A DNA stretch of 64,000 bases. It comes from Phialocephala subalpina. Lineage: Eukaryota; Ascomycota; Leotiomycetes; Helotiales; Mollisiaceae. The stretch's first letter is position 1. Each line of letters starts with the position of its first letter. Of this stretch, positions 23,993 to 35,422 are shown piece after piece. The stretch is taken from positions 1,145,347-1,209,346 of the forward strand of contig FJOG01000008.1 in assembly GCA_900073065.1 (NCBI GenBank), written 5' to 3'. A program made the position numbers and the translations under genes. The notes below the pieces were generated by a model. The model was not told the origin of the DNA. It made no database searches and was given only the letters and a program-made list of their open reading frames with translations.

Positions 23993-26977
23993 CTACCATC
24001 CAGCAATCCTCCTCTCCTTCTCGGAAAATGTATCTACTCCGCGCAGGAATGACATATGCCGCCTTTCGGTGATGCTAGCAATGTAGTATTTCCGCCTTGT
24101 AACCGCATCACCTTGCTGAATTTTCAGGTTCATGCTCAGTTGTTGCTCCCGGAGGACATCAAGGTTGGCTTGCCGCTGTCTCGCGAGTTGAGCATCCGCC
24201 ATCATAGACCACCTTTTTTGTTCCGCCTGACGTTGAAGTTCTTCTAGAGCCGCTCCTTGCGCAATCGCGTACTGTTTGTCTTCCTTTTCGTACTCTTTTC
24301 TGCGCTTTTGCTGCAAGCTTCTTGGCAGCGTGTTGATCTCCATCTCTCGTTGTGCCCTTCGATTCTCCTCAGCCTGGTGGATTGGCTGTGGTGCACCCGT
24401 ATAGCCGGGCGGTTGCCTCATACCCTGTTGCGCGTAGAATTGGTCTTGACCTCCAAGCCCTCCTATTTCAGCCAGGAGTCTGTTTTGCACCTCTACTGGA
24501 GAAGATGCTAGGCTTTGTCGGATATACATCATAGGAGAATAGTAGAAGATGAATGCGCCAGCCTTGCTCTCTAATAACAACTCGCCCTTGCGCAATTGCT
24601 CGTCCATACTGATGCTCAACAATGCTCTCACCAAAGGTATTGGGGCGGAGTTACTGAGTGCCAGGAAGAAGTCTTCGTCATCCAACTTCCCTTTCGTAAG
24701 AGCAAGAATGGTTTCCTTGATCTTGGGTATTCCCGCATTCCCGTTGCAATTTTGTAGCATTTCATGCAGTGCTGTTCGATCGCCATGAGCTTCGTTGGTG
24801 CTCCGAGAATTGATACGATGCCCCTTTTTGATCAAAACCTTGACAACATCATCGTGAAGCTCTCTGGCTGCTTCGTGCAAACTCCCATCATCGGCTGGAG
24901 ATCCAACCTGGAGAAGCGCCTCGACAGAAGGAAGGTCACCATTTCTCGAAGCATAGAATAGTGCTGAACGCTCCATAATGTCTGTCGCAGAAGTTTTCGC
25001 CCGCTTTTTAAGCAGCTTGGCCACAACGTCTTTCCGTCCATGTTTCGCTGCAAGTATCAAGGGCGTGACCTTTGACTTGGATGTTTGAAAATTGACGTCG
25101 CCTGGTTGGAGTATTGCATTAGTAACCGTAGAAGAAGCCTAGATTCAACGGTGTGAGGCGCACTTACCTTTGCTGATCAGAACATCAATCACATCAGATG
25201 ATATCTGTTGATCCCTACCAGCCTGGCCCGCCGCTGCGCACAAAGCAAATATCAATGGAGTGATACTTTCGGTACTCTGTAGGTAGTCTTCGGAAGGGTT
25301 ATATTCGATAGTGGCATCCACAGGGCAGCCAGCTTTGATCAAACTCTCGACTAATCTCCGTGATTTGGGATATAACTGTAGGCACATAAAGAGAGGAGGG
25401 AAATATCCCTTTGGTGGAGATTCTTTGCCCACGAGAGGTTCCGATTTGCCGGACATAAATAGATCAATCAACGCAAGGAGTAAGCTCTCATCGTGCTGCG
25501 CAAGGATTGCTACAGCAAATGCAAATGCCTTTGTCTCTGGAGTAGGCCCGGCTGCGAGCAGCTGGCCAAGGATCTCGATGTTCCCGCAGTCCGCTGCAGC
25601 TCGGAAAGCTTCGCCCTCCTCGTGGTTCACATCAAGCTCCGCACCAACCAGAGTCCGAATGAAGCTGTCAGACTTCGGGCCTCTTCCATGCATTCGGGCA
25701 TAAAGTCCCTGGCACAAAGCCAAATGAACACTTTCTCCACTTGCTCCCCATTCAATCAGGCAATTAAGTCGCCAGAGATCGGCATCGCTAAAATTTGGTC
25801 CTAGAGATACGTTATCTAACACAATGTTGAATGTGGTTTGGAGCGCCGAATGAGCTAGAAGTTCTGCTGCATCTCTGAAGCCATCTGAGCGAGCCGACTC
25901 ATTGTAGCCCATAGTCCTGCAAAAAGCAGCATCGATCTCTGGACTGTATGAACTGTTTGAAAGCAGGTGCCCTATCACTTCGAGAGTTTGTGAGGGCAGC
26001 CACTCAACATTGCCAGAGCACTGTTGAAGTATTTCTCCCAATAGCGCACCGCAGCTAGATCTTGGTATCTGCGATTCCGAACTTCTGAAAAGGTCCGAGA
26101 ATTCGCGACAAGCTTCTGGCACACCTCTGGAAGTCGCCTCGAGTAAACCGTAATCATAGAGTCTCTGAGGCACTCCACCCAAGGCTTGAGATACTTGAAG
26201 GTCTGGAAAAGACTGAAGTGAATGATTTCGTGAGCTTAACTGACTGGAAGCAGAGTGTTCGGAAAGGACCTGTAGGATCCTCGAGTGACCAGCTCCGGCA
26301 GCGATTTTAGTGGCGTTTGAAATTTTGAATTTGACGTCTTCGTTGGGCCATTTCAGAAGGACAATGATCAATCTGAGATATTCTGACTCTGCGTTGGTTT
26401 GCGACGCGAGTTCAACGGCTGAAACGAGAGCCTCGAGAGGATTGAGCCACAGTTCTCGGGAAGTCGCGATCTGGAGGCATATATCCGCCTTAGCAACCAT
26501 GTTGTTCCGAACAGCGATATCGAATGCTTCGATCAGTGTTGTTTGATCAGCTTTGTGGATAAGTAGCGTCCAGATCCCAAGAGAACAATTCCGATTTTCC
26601 GTGGCTCGCTGGACAATATTGTTACGTTGACCTTCCTTCCTGCCAAACCTTCCGCCAATCCCCTCTTTCGCTCGAACAGAATAATTGAGATCGTGCTCAA
26701 ACCCAAGTAAAACATTGATTAGACCAACAGATACATCTTGTGGATTTTCAAGGCGTTCAGACAAAACCGCATTGACATCCTCGTAGGTGAACTCGTCATT
26801 CCGCTTTTTTGGCTTTCCTTGAGCACTTCGATAACCTTGCAAGAGAGCGATGGCCTTGACCCTTTCAGGATCAACACCGCTCGAGGAGCTGAAATGAGAC
26901 AAGGTTGACGAAGTGACGGAAAGCTTCGACTCTTGGTGCAGCTTGTACATAGACTTTTTTGCTTTCAAAAAAGACAT
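23993..26977 (-). CDS. Large ankyrin-type repeat protein
   Basis: Exons 26977-25168 and 25101-23993 (intron 66 bp, GTAAGT...ACCAG) give 972 aa. ATG at 26977 begins MSFLKAKKSMYKLHQ; the in-frame codon two positions earlier is TTG. The first ~600 residues contain many degenerate helical repeats that look like diverged ankyrin units (IEILGQLLAAGPTPETKAFA, SRRLVESLIKAGCPVDATIE). Better ankyrin repeats follow the intron (KVTPLILAAKHGRKDVVAKL, RSALFYASRNGDLPSVEALL, DDVVKVLIKKGHRINSRS). The last ~150 residues are Gln/Arg/Glu-rich and probably coiled coil (LPRSLQQKRRKEYEKEDKQY). There is no NTPase or enzyme domain, so a scaffold or NLR-associated role is only a guess. It lies on the same strand as the second NLR, separated by the gap. 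A good donor (GTAAGT) on this strand near 27090 hints at a 5' leader intron. Confidence 0.8.
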
Positions 26978-28300
26978 TGTCAAGCGGGTCGAGACTTGTT
27001 ATGTCCAAAGGTCAAATTCTGGTTCCGATGTCAACTTCAAGGTTTCTTTTTTGTGGCAGAGACACGCCAATAAACAGCCTTAACACTTACCTCCAAATTT
27101 TGGTCGATACTTCTGGAAGATGTCAGGTGATCAGACTCAGGAATTGGACAAAAATTCACATATAAGTTCCGATTCAAGACGTTCGAAGAGAAATTCTCAG
27201 GGCATGTGAGTTGCTTGAACACTGCATCCTGTCTCTGATTGCCTCCATAAGATGATGCTTGCCATTTCGCAGAGCCTCGTGATAGCCTGGCATGTGCGTG
27301 TGCCCTTTACCAGGCCTGCCCAAGCCATGGAACTAGTCATTTCCACAAACATCGTAATGAAACGAGGCGAGTGAGGCAAAGATGTCGATAATAGGGGTTG
27401 GCGGGGTTGAATGGATTGAAGCGTTGGAGATGCTGAAAGGTGGCTGAAAGCAGGAGGTTGGAAGAGGTGGCTGCTCGGAGCCTCGGACCCTTTTAGGGCA
27501 AGAGCTGGCCTGATGTGGGCCGGCCTCTTGGGCTTCACAGTCAGATCCTCGCGTCTCAGCACAACACACCATCCTCCATACAACTCACAGCCTCGAGCTC
27601 CAATCACACCTGCATGCATTCACAATCTTAATACTGAATGCCCTCATTGCTGTCGATGTTAGCATGCTCGGAGCAAATGCCTTTCTTGGCGATGAGACGG
27701 GAACTCTGTCAAATGGAAGCATGCAACCGGCACCTCTCCACGATGCCCTGCATGCAAGATGCGGCTCGGTTTGGACACCGAGATGCTGGTAGACGCCCGG
27801 CCTCCGCTACAGTCTTTCAAAGGAGTTCCGAATTGAAGAATTCAGTCGCATGAAATGGTCTTGAATTGTTATTGAACGCCTAAGCAGACATGGATGATCA
27901 CGGCATCGTGTTAAAAACGCCTCGTTCGATGTGCTACTGGGGGTCAATGGCCCCTTTTCAATAATTTCGCAATCTGGGAGCGGGGAGGGATAAGACAATT
28001 CTGTCCAATTGCGATCAACTCTAGGTCAGCACCGATAGAACGTTAACAACTTCTTCTCTTATCGCCTTCTTTCAACTAGGCTTTGTCCAAAGCAGGTAGA
28101 TTTTGGAAGCTTACGATACTCACCTCGCTCGCTCCCGAAAACCCGGATCATTGAACGACTACCCTGTTTCTCTCAGGACCCGAATGAAGCTACAGTACAC
28201 CAAGAACGATTCTAGAAGCAAGGAAAGCTCAATCATTTGAGCTTCAATCAGCACACGGCCTTTGCACTGATTGGAGTCGATATCACCCATTTCCATCAAC
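26978..28300. other. Divergent promoter region
   Basis: About 1.3 kb between two divergent starts. A possible untranslated exon of the ankyrin gene ends at a GTAAGT donor near 27090 (minus strand). ORFs at 27197-27619 and 27638-27853 lack motifs and are not called. Confidence 0.45.
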
Positions 28301-31300
28301 ATGTCTGGTAGTCTTAGCACGACACCCAAACGGGAAGCTGCGAGGACTGAATTCAGTGCAGAATGCCTTGAGCCAAAATTGAATGGTCACGGTTATGCTT
28401 GTCCACACTTTCCAAAGTTCAAAGCTCGAGAATCTGGGTTCCCTAGCTGTCTTGGATTCTTTCGCGAGAACGATAAGGATAAAATAATCTACGTTGAACT
28501 CTCCAAATTATGCGGCAAATGTTGCTCTGAGGTCGTTCCGGATGCAAAAGACTACAATGTTTGGATCAATGAGAGACCGCCCCGAGATGTCTTAGGAAAA
28601 CTCAATGGAGTGGTGCCGAAAGAACATTCTATTTGGGATATTCCCGAGTGTTCCAAAGGACTCTATCGAGAATTTATCCAGGCTGGGACACCTCTTCGGA
28701 AAAGGGAGTGCATGGGCCCTCCTAGGAGAGAATCGACACCTCAAGGCCTCTTCAACCTTCCTACTATCATCAAAATGACGCAGGATGCCGCAGCAGAAGA
28801 AGCATGGTCCTCGCTCAAGGACAGTGGGAAACCATTTTATATCGAACAACTGCATCTGGTCAAGAGGCGGACTCCATGGGCAGAGAAAACGGCGATGGAA
28901 GACTCCTGGATCGCCAGAAAGCACGGAAACTTCATTCTCCCCTCTTCCAAATCGACCAAGAAGAAAGCTTCAGTTCCGGGCAGTTCTTCAAGCTCTAAAA
29001 GTACTCCAAGTCTTCACGCTACTCAGCTCCATACCACTTCTAGTCTACTTCCTCCAAATCCCAATTCACTATCCACTGCCTCAAGGAACGGCTCAATGAA
29101 GGACAGCAACGGAGACTCTTCAACAAAATCCAGCAAAAAGTCTACTGCCACATCATCTTTTCACGCTGAAGACATCCAACCTATTCCCGTATCAAGTGCT
29201 CAGGAGCCTCAGAAAGCAAGAAAACCAAAGCCTCCCACCGCCAGAGTACTCTCAACAAAACAGCCGAATCCCGTTGTCGCTTCAACCCATGAACCACTCC
29301 CCGGAAATGAGTTGCAAAGCAGGAAACTGGGGACGGCACAGGAACGTGGCCCTATAGTCGCCTCACTTGACGTACCCTTCGTCGATTCCCCGGTGAATAT
29401 GGAGATTTATGGTCCAGTTAATGACTTGACTAAGACCAAAACCAAAGGAGGAGCACCCGAACCAGGTTCAAAGTCGAGAGACAAGGCGCTGCCTAATGTC
29501 CCGTTTGCCAAAATCTCAAGCCCACCCCCGATCGCGAAACCGCCTTCACGATGGCCAGCTATTCCGTCTGTAGTCCTGTCGGAGAGATATGAGATCGTTT
29601 CGCCCATTCCACTTGGCAGCCCTGAGAACTTTACACGATCACGACCCGATGCTGGGACTGAAGCAACCAAGGCTCTTCAAACTCCGCCCATTTTCCAACA
29701 GCTGCTGTGGACCTACGAGGCACATCAGAATCAAGGCCAGGGTTATCACACTGGCGTTTCGGTGCCTTCATTTGGTGATCGATACGCAACCCCTCATGAG
29801 ATCCCCATTGGTGATGTTTATGCATACCAGCAGCGCTCACCGCACTTCCTAGGGTATGGCAACCGTGCTGTTCAAGATCTGGAGTACGGTAGCGGGAGTA
29901 TCTCAAGCGTGAACAATTCAAACACCAATACTTTGAGAGGGCAAAGGCAGCCACTTACAGGCCAGAAAAGTGCATCAGTCTATCAAACTTGGCAGAGTCG
30001 TGGTGTTACTAATACCCAAAACCCCGCAAAACCCAATCAACCCCTCTGTGCTCCACGTGTTGACTCCCAACAACCATGCCGCCATCAGGCCGTTCAAGTC
30101 TATGGGGATCCTTCTAAAAATTTTCAGAGAGGATATACTTCATCAACTGGAAACGATGACCGCGCTCATGTGCTTGAAAATCGAAATATCCAGACTCACA
30201 ACACCCAGACTCCAGTCGCTCAGAATGGGCGAGTGGGAAGTTCATCCGCCGGAGGCTCTCTGCCGCCAACGACAGATGCCGATCAGCATCCTATCCAAAG
30301 AGGAGTTCCTGCAAACCTATCTGTCACCAGAAATCCAGCGGAACAAAACTCAAGCACCCACAAGCCCGTGAGTAGGGCCAACAGTGTCGGAAATTCGGCG
30401 CCCGATCAGAGCGTTCATGAAGCAGACAAAAACTTGAAGGCGACCAAGATACCAAAAGTAGCAATATCCTACACTAGTGAAGCTGCATCAACGCAAAAGC
30501 AGAAGACCTTCAAGGAACCTAGACAGCCAAAAGTGGCACCACCTCTTGCCGAGAATACTACACCGAACCTGTGCCACAACGCGACGGCACCCACATCCCA
30601 AAAGGTTAAGCCTACATCGAAGAATCCTGTCGCAGGCCAAGTAAAGACCGTAACACCAAGTCAAAAGGCAAGGGTCGGTTCGAAGAATGATGACAACATG
30701 CCAGACAATAAATCGCAAAGAAATTCCAAAAGCTCGAATATGATACATGATGCGACCCAAGCTCATGAAAGGAAGGATAGACCCAAGTCACCCAATTCCA
30801 AACCGGCTAGATCAGAGAGCCATAGCAAGCCGCTACATACCAGCACGCCTTATGATAAACCAAAATCCACGAACGACCAACAAGCTGTAGGACACGCTGG
30901 CGCAAAGGACAAGGCACGCAAGTCTAAACCCGCTCCATCCAGTGATCCCCATGCTGAAGGGAAGCGCAACAAGACATCTCCTGATAAACCGAAGGGCTCG
31001 AATGAAAAGCGAGCCGCAAGTCATACTGGTGCCAAACATAATCCACAGAGGCCAAAGTCTACGACATCAAATAGTGGCCATGCTAAAACTCCGGATGACA
31101 AGCCAAAACATTCGAAACAACACGGAGGACACACTGGCGCAAAAGATAAGGCACATAAACCGAAAGCCGCTGCATCGAACAATCACCGTGCTAAGGCGCC
31201 ACACGACAACAATACTTCGCATGATAGACCAAACCACTCCAATGAGCACAGAGCAGCTGGTCACACCGCCGGTGGGGCTAAGGCTCACAACTCTAAGGCT

Positions 31301-32911
31301 GCCGCATCAGGTAATCACCACGACCAAGCACCGCACGGTAACACATCGCACGACAATCCAAATCCTGACAAAGAGGGCCGAGGCTCAAACCAGACAAATG
31401 AACCTAGCCGAAGGAATGACGATGCTCCCAGGTCGATATCACCAGACAATGGCCCCGATTCCAGGGACTACCGATCTGATGACGATTATCCTGGAAACCC
31501 AGAAGATTATAGACAGAGGAACGCGGACGATGATATGTACGGGGCTTCGGGTGATAAGCGAGCTAGCAGATCGTATGGTAGGGATGACGGGGACTTCGGC
31601 GCTGACTTCGGTGCTGGAGCGGATCCAAATGAGGAGCTAAGTAACAACAATCCATGGAGTGACGGTGATGATGGGACCCGAAATTCGGATACAGATGATG
31701 ATTCAAATCGCGACGATCCAATGGACGGTGACAACGGCTCAGAAAATGGTGGCTCAGAAAACGGTGAACTTGATCCAGAAGGCACGCCGGAGGATGAAGA
31801 CGGACAGGATGAGAAGAACGACGAATCTGACAATCCAGAGGATGGTGGAGAGCCATCTGGACAGGACACCGATGCAGATGACGACGCACAGCACGAGCCA
31901 AACAACGACAATGGCTTTCCAGAAGACGGGTTGGACCCGGAAGAGAATGGAGAGAATGGCTCCGACCAAGGTACTGACGGTGAGGACAATGGACAAGATG
32001 GGATGAGCGATAATGATCCAGCACAAGAAAATGGAGATGATCCCGGCGCAGACGACTCTGACAACGATAATGGCAATTCAGGAGACGAAACGGATTCACA
32101 AGACAATGGAGAGAATGGGTCCGACCAAGGTACTGGTGGGGAAGACAACGGGCAAGATGGGACGAATGATGGCGATTCAGCACAAGGAGATGGTTTTGGA
32201 GACGACCCCGAAGCAGAAGGAGATGATCAAAATACTCTCAACGAGAGTGAAAACAACCCAAGCGACTCCGAAGGACCTGGCGACGACGGCGACCAAGCAA
32301 GTGAAGAAGACCCCGAGGCTGGAGAGGGTAGCCAAAATGGTTCCGATGATAATGGGAGCAATGCAGATGATTTTGAGGGAGCCGGAGGGGAAGATGGCGA
32401 AGCAGGTTTTAGCGATGATGAGAACGAAGGATATCGAGGGTCAGAGGACGGAGCGGGTGGAGGCGAGGATAACGAAGGAGGTTTCAGTGAAGGGGAGGGG
32501 AGTGGCACGAATGACCAAGGGACAGACGACGGAAGAGATAACTCTGATGGAGAAAACGATGAAGGCGATCCAAGTGGAGGAGAGGATGAAGGGTCGGATC
32601 AAAGTGGTGGTGAGGGTGAAGGATCAGATCAAGGGGAGAATGATAATGACGAAGGAGAAGGATCAGATCCAGGATCTGACGAGAATGCTGAAGGAGATGA
32701 AAATGGAACAAATGATGGAGGTTCAGATGATGGAGGTTCAGATGGTGGAGGTTCAGATGATGGAGGTTCAGATGATGGAGGTTCAGATCAAGGAGATGAC
32801 GATGAAAACGGTGGCAGCGACAACACTGATGCTGGACAGAGTGACGACGAGGCCGGAGATGGGGCACAAAGCGACGATGACGAAGGCAGTGGGAATGAAG
32901 CTGGCCGATGA
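28301..32911 (+). CDS. 1536-residue low-complexity protein with basic and acidic repeat blocks
   Basis: Intronless, ATG at 28301 (MSGSLSTTPKREA...), TGA at 32909-32911. Residues ~20-220 look folded: a Cys/His segment (HGYACPHFPKFKARESGF, SCLGFF, LCGKCC) that could bind metal, then a mixed helical part. Residues ~220-850 are Ser/Pro/Lys/Gln-rich and disordered. Residues ~845-1025 hold about five imperfect basic repeats of ~35-40 aa around the core DKPK...HTGAKDKA.KPKA. From ~1030 to the end the chain is extremely acidic (Asp, Glu, Gly, Asn, Ser), with longer duplicated blocks and a terminal GGSDD array, closing NEAGR. The charge switch from basic to acidic is striking. No known function; a nuclear or condensate scaffold is speculation. 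The codon +1 frame and the antisense strand are also open in the acidic part because of composition. Confidence 0.8.
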   Translation: MSGSLSTTPKREAARTEFSAECLEPKLNGHGYACPHFPKFKARESGFPSCLGFFRENDKDKIIYVELSKLCGKCCSEVVPDAKDYNVWINERPPRDVLGKLNGVVPKEHSIWDIPECSKGLYREFIQAGTPLRKRECMGPPRRESTPQGLFNLPTIIKMTQDAAAEEAWSSLKDSGKPFYIEQLHLVKRRTPWAEKTAMEDSWIARKHGNFILPSSKSTKKKASVPGSSSSSKSTPSLHATQLHTTSSLLPPNPNSLSTASRNGSMKDSNGDSSTKSSKKSTATSSFHAEDIQPIPVSSAQEPQKARKPKPPTARVLSTKQPNPVVASTHEPLPGNELQSRKLGTAQERGPIVASLDVPFVDSPVNMEIYGPVNDLTKTKTKGGAPEPGSKSRDKALPNVPFAKISSPPPIAKPPSRWPAIPSVVLSERYEIVSPIPLGSPENFTRSRPDAGTEATKALQTPPIFQQLLWTYEAHQNQGQGYHTGVSVPSFGDRYATPHEIPIGDVYAYQQRSPHFLGYGNRAVQDLEYGSGSISSVNNSNTNTLRGQRQPLTGQKSASVYQTWQSRGVTNTQNPAKPNQPLCAPRVDSQQPCRHQAVQVYGDPSKNFQRGYTSSTGNDDRAHVLENRNIQTHNTQTPVAQNGRVGSSSAGGSLPPTTDADQHPIQRGVPANLSVTRNPAEQNSSTHKPVSRANSVGNSAPDQSVHEADKNLKATKIPKVAISYTSEAASTQKQKTFKEPRQPKVAPPLAENTTPNLCHNATAPTSQKVKPTSKNPVAGQVKTVTPSQKARVGSKNDDNMPDNKSQRNSKSSNMIHDATQAHERKDRPKSPNSKPARSESHSKPLHTSTPYDKPKSTNDQQAVGHAGAKDKARKSKPAPSSDPHAEGKRNKTSPDKPKGSNEKRAASHTGAKHNPQRPKSTTSNSGHAKTPDDKPKHSKQHGGHTGAKDKAHKPKAAASNNHRAKAPHDNNTSHDRPNHSNEHRAAGHTAGGAKAHNSKAAASGNHHDQAPHGNTSHDNPNPDKEGRGSNQTNEPSRRNDDAPRSISPDNGPDSRDYRSDDDYPGNPEDYRQRNADDDMYGASGDKRASRSYGRDDGDFGADFGAGADPNEELSNNNPWSDGDDGTRNSDTDDDSNRDDPMDGDNGSENGGSENGELDPEGTPEDEDGQDEKNDESDNPEDGGEPSGQDTDADDDAQHEPNNDNGFPEDGLDPEENGENGSDQGTDGEDNGQDGMSDNDPAQENGDDPGADDSDNDNGNSGDETDSQDNGENGSDQGTGGEDNGQDGTNDGDSAQGDGFGDDPEAEGDDQNTLNESENNPSDSEGPGDDGDQASEEDPEAGEGSQNGSDDNGSNADDFEGAGGEDGEAGFSDDENEGYRGSEDGAGGGEDNEGGFSEGEGSGTNDQGTDDGRDNSDGENDEGDPSGGEDEGSDQSGGEGEGSDQGENDNDEGEGSDPGSDENAEGDENGTNDGGSDDGGSDGGGSDDGGSDDGGSDQGDDDENGGSDNTDAGQSDDEAGDGAQSDDDEGSGNEAGR
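30840..31370 (+). repeat. Imperfect tandem repeats coding basic KPK/HTGAKDKA units
   Basis: About five degenerate units of roughly 105-120 bp, each coding DKPK or DRPN, an HTGAK-type core and a KPKAAAS-like end. They are recognisable at protein level and eroded at DNA level, so the expansion is old. Confidence 0.65.
31945..32162 (+). repeat. Duplicated acidic block
   Basis: Segments 31945-32003 and 32103-32162 both code ENGENGSDQGT.GEDNGQDG with only a few differences, offset by about 158 bp. This indicates a recent internal duplication in the acidic tail. Confidence 0.7.
32713..32788 (+). repeat. 15-bp minisatellite coding GGSDD
   Basis: Five near-perfect copies of GATGGAGGTTCAGAT (one unit has GGTGG), coding (GGSDD)n/(GGSDG). 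Likely length-polymorphic between strains. Confidence 0.85.
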
Positions 32912-34047
32912 AGCCTTCAAGCGGCTTGCGGACCGAGTGTTAACAATACCCTACTTAGAGAACTCATTTTTTTCTTATATGAGTATCGCAATAAGTACAA
33001 AGTTCAAAACTCTCGGCGACTTTCAGAAAGGACGTCCCAACTACTGCTAACGTGCTCAATCTCCCGGCCTTACCTGGACTCTCTCATCCCACTTTCCTCG
33101 GGCAAAGACAATCACTGGCCGATGTGTTGACACTTTACTACATTCAGTACCTCGGCCTAGCCAAGCCTTTCCAATTGTCTCACCAAGGCTGGGAGGTTGA
33201 AAAAGCTGGCTACTTCAATCTCAAGGGCCGATAAGACTGAAAATGGTTTCACGTAAGCGCTCTCGTAGAGTCATGGTGTCCTCGGTCTGGAATACGGCTG
33301 CATCTTGCATCTAGACTTCCTGTCATTCACGGCTCACTTGGGACTGTGCACCAAACCTGCGGCTCGAACGGCACGTCAAACCTCGTTTGCCACGTGTCTC
33401 CGCGCTTGGATCTGAAATGGCCGAGGATCGCGCCCGAATGGAAGGGAATTTTTATTCTTCGAGTTTCTTCTCATGCAGGAGTCCGTGAAGTTTCAGGGCT
33501 TCGTGAGGTGTGGCCCGGAGAAAGCCCGAAAGGGAACGGCTTAACCTTAGGCTGACTCCCACAAGAACAAGCTTCCATGCAATCTTTGCCCGGGATCGTG
33601 CCGCCCCCGGGAAAGGGGCATGCAGCTTGGGGGCAGAAAATGCGACCATGCAGTCTCAATATTCTATTCCAGTGTGAAATCAGGAAAAATCTGCAGAAGC
33701 CTCATTTCCTCTTATTCTCACCGAGTAGGCTAGGTACTCCAATGCCCCAGGCCCTCGTTCGGGACACACACTACCCTCGAAACTTCATTTGGATGCCCCG
33801 TTACCTAGCCCGGCCATGAAGCCGCTGAAAAGGGGCAAATTGTGCAAAAGATCATGAGGCTCTGGGGCGAGGTGAAATTGGCTTTCCTGTCATAAAGGTT
33901 CGCGCTTCCATGACGAGGTTGGGGTGAACCAGTGTTTATTCACGTCGGCGACAATAATTTCCAACTGCTTACTGTCTTTTTATTTCATACCAACTATACA
34001 CTGTCTTTTACATTAGTACCTAGTACCCCACATTCGCTTTTGTCGAC
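32912..34047. other. Intergenic, nothing recognised
   Basis: About 1.1 kb. ORFs at 33052-33234, 33346-33555 and 33577-33819 have no motifs. A CT-rich stretch precedes the start at 34048. Confidence 0.45.
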
Positions 34048-35422
34048 ATGCCTCGCACCTTTTTACTTATTCTTGCTCTTCTGAACCTTGGAACAGCACT
34101 TCCATGGCAAGGACCACAACCAACGCAATCGGCTACATCTACTGCTAATTGGACTCCCGCTCCCACGAGCAATCCCAATGATGACATCTCCTTCCTTGAA
34201 CTAGTACGTCGCGATATATACCCAGTTAGCGTGTGCGGCTGGTAAGTCACCAAACAATCCCGTCATGAGAAGAGGATCTAAAATCATCTTAGGATCGGAG
34301 GGAATGTCGCACAGCCAGCATATTGCTCAACACAATCATCATGTGTTTGGAACTCAGACTACAGCATTGTGGGATGCTGCGCGACGGCGAGCAGCAATTG
34401 CCAATTCTATACCTCGTGCATAGATATCAACTCTCCTCAGCAAAGTGGCGATAGTGATCAGGTCTTCACATGGTACGTTCACTTTCAATCATCAGTTGCA
34501 TGTTCTCTTGCTGATAAGCTTTTTTGCCAGTCGAGGCACCTCTCTCTGTTACTCGAACACATATCCAGGGAATTACAAACAGTGGGGATGCGGGTCTTCA
34601 GACTGGGCAACCAACATTGCAACTTCATACTCCGGCATGGCGAAAGATATTTCTCTTCAGATCGTCACAACGGGTGCCGGCTCCGGAGCTACTACAACAA
34701 TCTCTGAGATCAACTCTTTCTCCTCATCACTCGTTTCTCAAGCAAGCACGCTGGCCACAAGCAGCACCCCGACGTCTCAAGGCACATCTGCAACAGAAGC
34801 AACATCGGGATCCCAAAGTTTTGCTCAGACATCTGCGACTTCCTCCACCCCCTCCACCTCCGCATCAGCTGGAAATACGACTTCGACAAGCACATCAAGC
34901 AAATCAACAATTCCCGTTGCCGGTATAGCAGGAGGTGTTGGCGGCGGAATCGGCGCAATAGCCCTCATCGCAGGACTGTGCATATTCGGTCGACGAAGAG
35001 GCTGGTTCGGCAAGAACTCGCATCGTCGAAGCATACAACTCCACTCCAACAATCCTTCGACTCAAGCTTTAGCAACTCATCCAGACGTGCCTATGAACGT
35101 GCCTATGACGCAAGTACCGAGAAGTCATACACCCGCACACACCGCCGCGGTGGCCCCTTCAGCGGCGCTAAGGTTCGACAAAAGAGGTGTGCTGATTACT
35201 GATGAGTCGTCGGTAGGGTCATCTAGAGAGGGGCCAGTTCCATCTGGAAAGCCACCCGGATCGGGAGTGAAGAAATCTTCAAAGCCAAAGATGAGTTCAT
35301 CTTCGGGAGCGAGCACAAAGAGCAGTTCCAAGCCGAAGAGTGGTTCATCCTCCGGAACAGGGGCGAAGAAGGGTAAGAAACCTGCTGGAAGTTCGTCAGC
35401 AGGAGGGTCATCGAGCAAGTAG
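34048..35422 (+). CDS. Mucin-like single-pass surface protein 2
   Basis: Exons 34048-34241, 34293-34472 and 34531-35422 give 421 aa; introns are 51 and 58 bp. A signal peptide is clear (MPRTFLLILALLNLGTALPW). A Cys-rich ectodomain follows (CGWIGGN, YCSTQSSCVW, IVGCCATASSNCQFYTSC, then CRGTSLCYSNTYPGNYKQWG) and a Ser/Thr stalk (~190-255). The TM segment IGAIALIAGLCIFG is preceded by a Gly-rich run and followed by basic RRRG. The long cytosolic tail ends in Ser/Lys-rich repeats (KSSSKPKSGSSSGTGAKKGK). The plan suggests a plasma-membrane sensor anchored in the wall, as proposed for WSC/Mid2-type proteins, but I cannot assign it to either family. Same plan as 17754-18728. Confidence 0.8.

Noticed and set aside
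22727..24086. ORFs running through the N gap on both strands
   Set aside because: N codons cannot contain stops, so the frames are artefacts.
27197..27853. ORFs of 140 and 71 codons upstream of the ankyrin and low-complexity genes
   Set aside because: No motif, no splice context and overlapping shadow frames; treated as promoter region.
31507..33050. Long open frames on the minus strand (31507-32148, 31563-32183, 32227-32867) and in the +1 frame (32013-33050) inside the acidic protein gene
   Set aside because: They follow from the GAx/GGx codon bias of the Asp/Glu/Gly-rich tail. Their products are low-complexity Ser/Leu/His or Met/Thr/Lys strings without start context.
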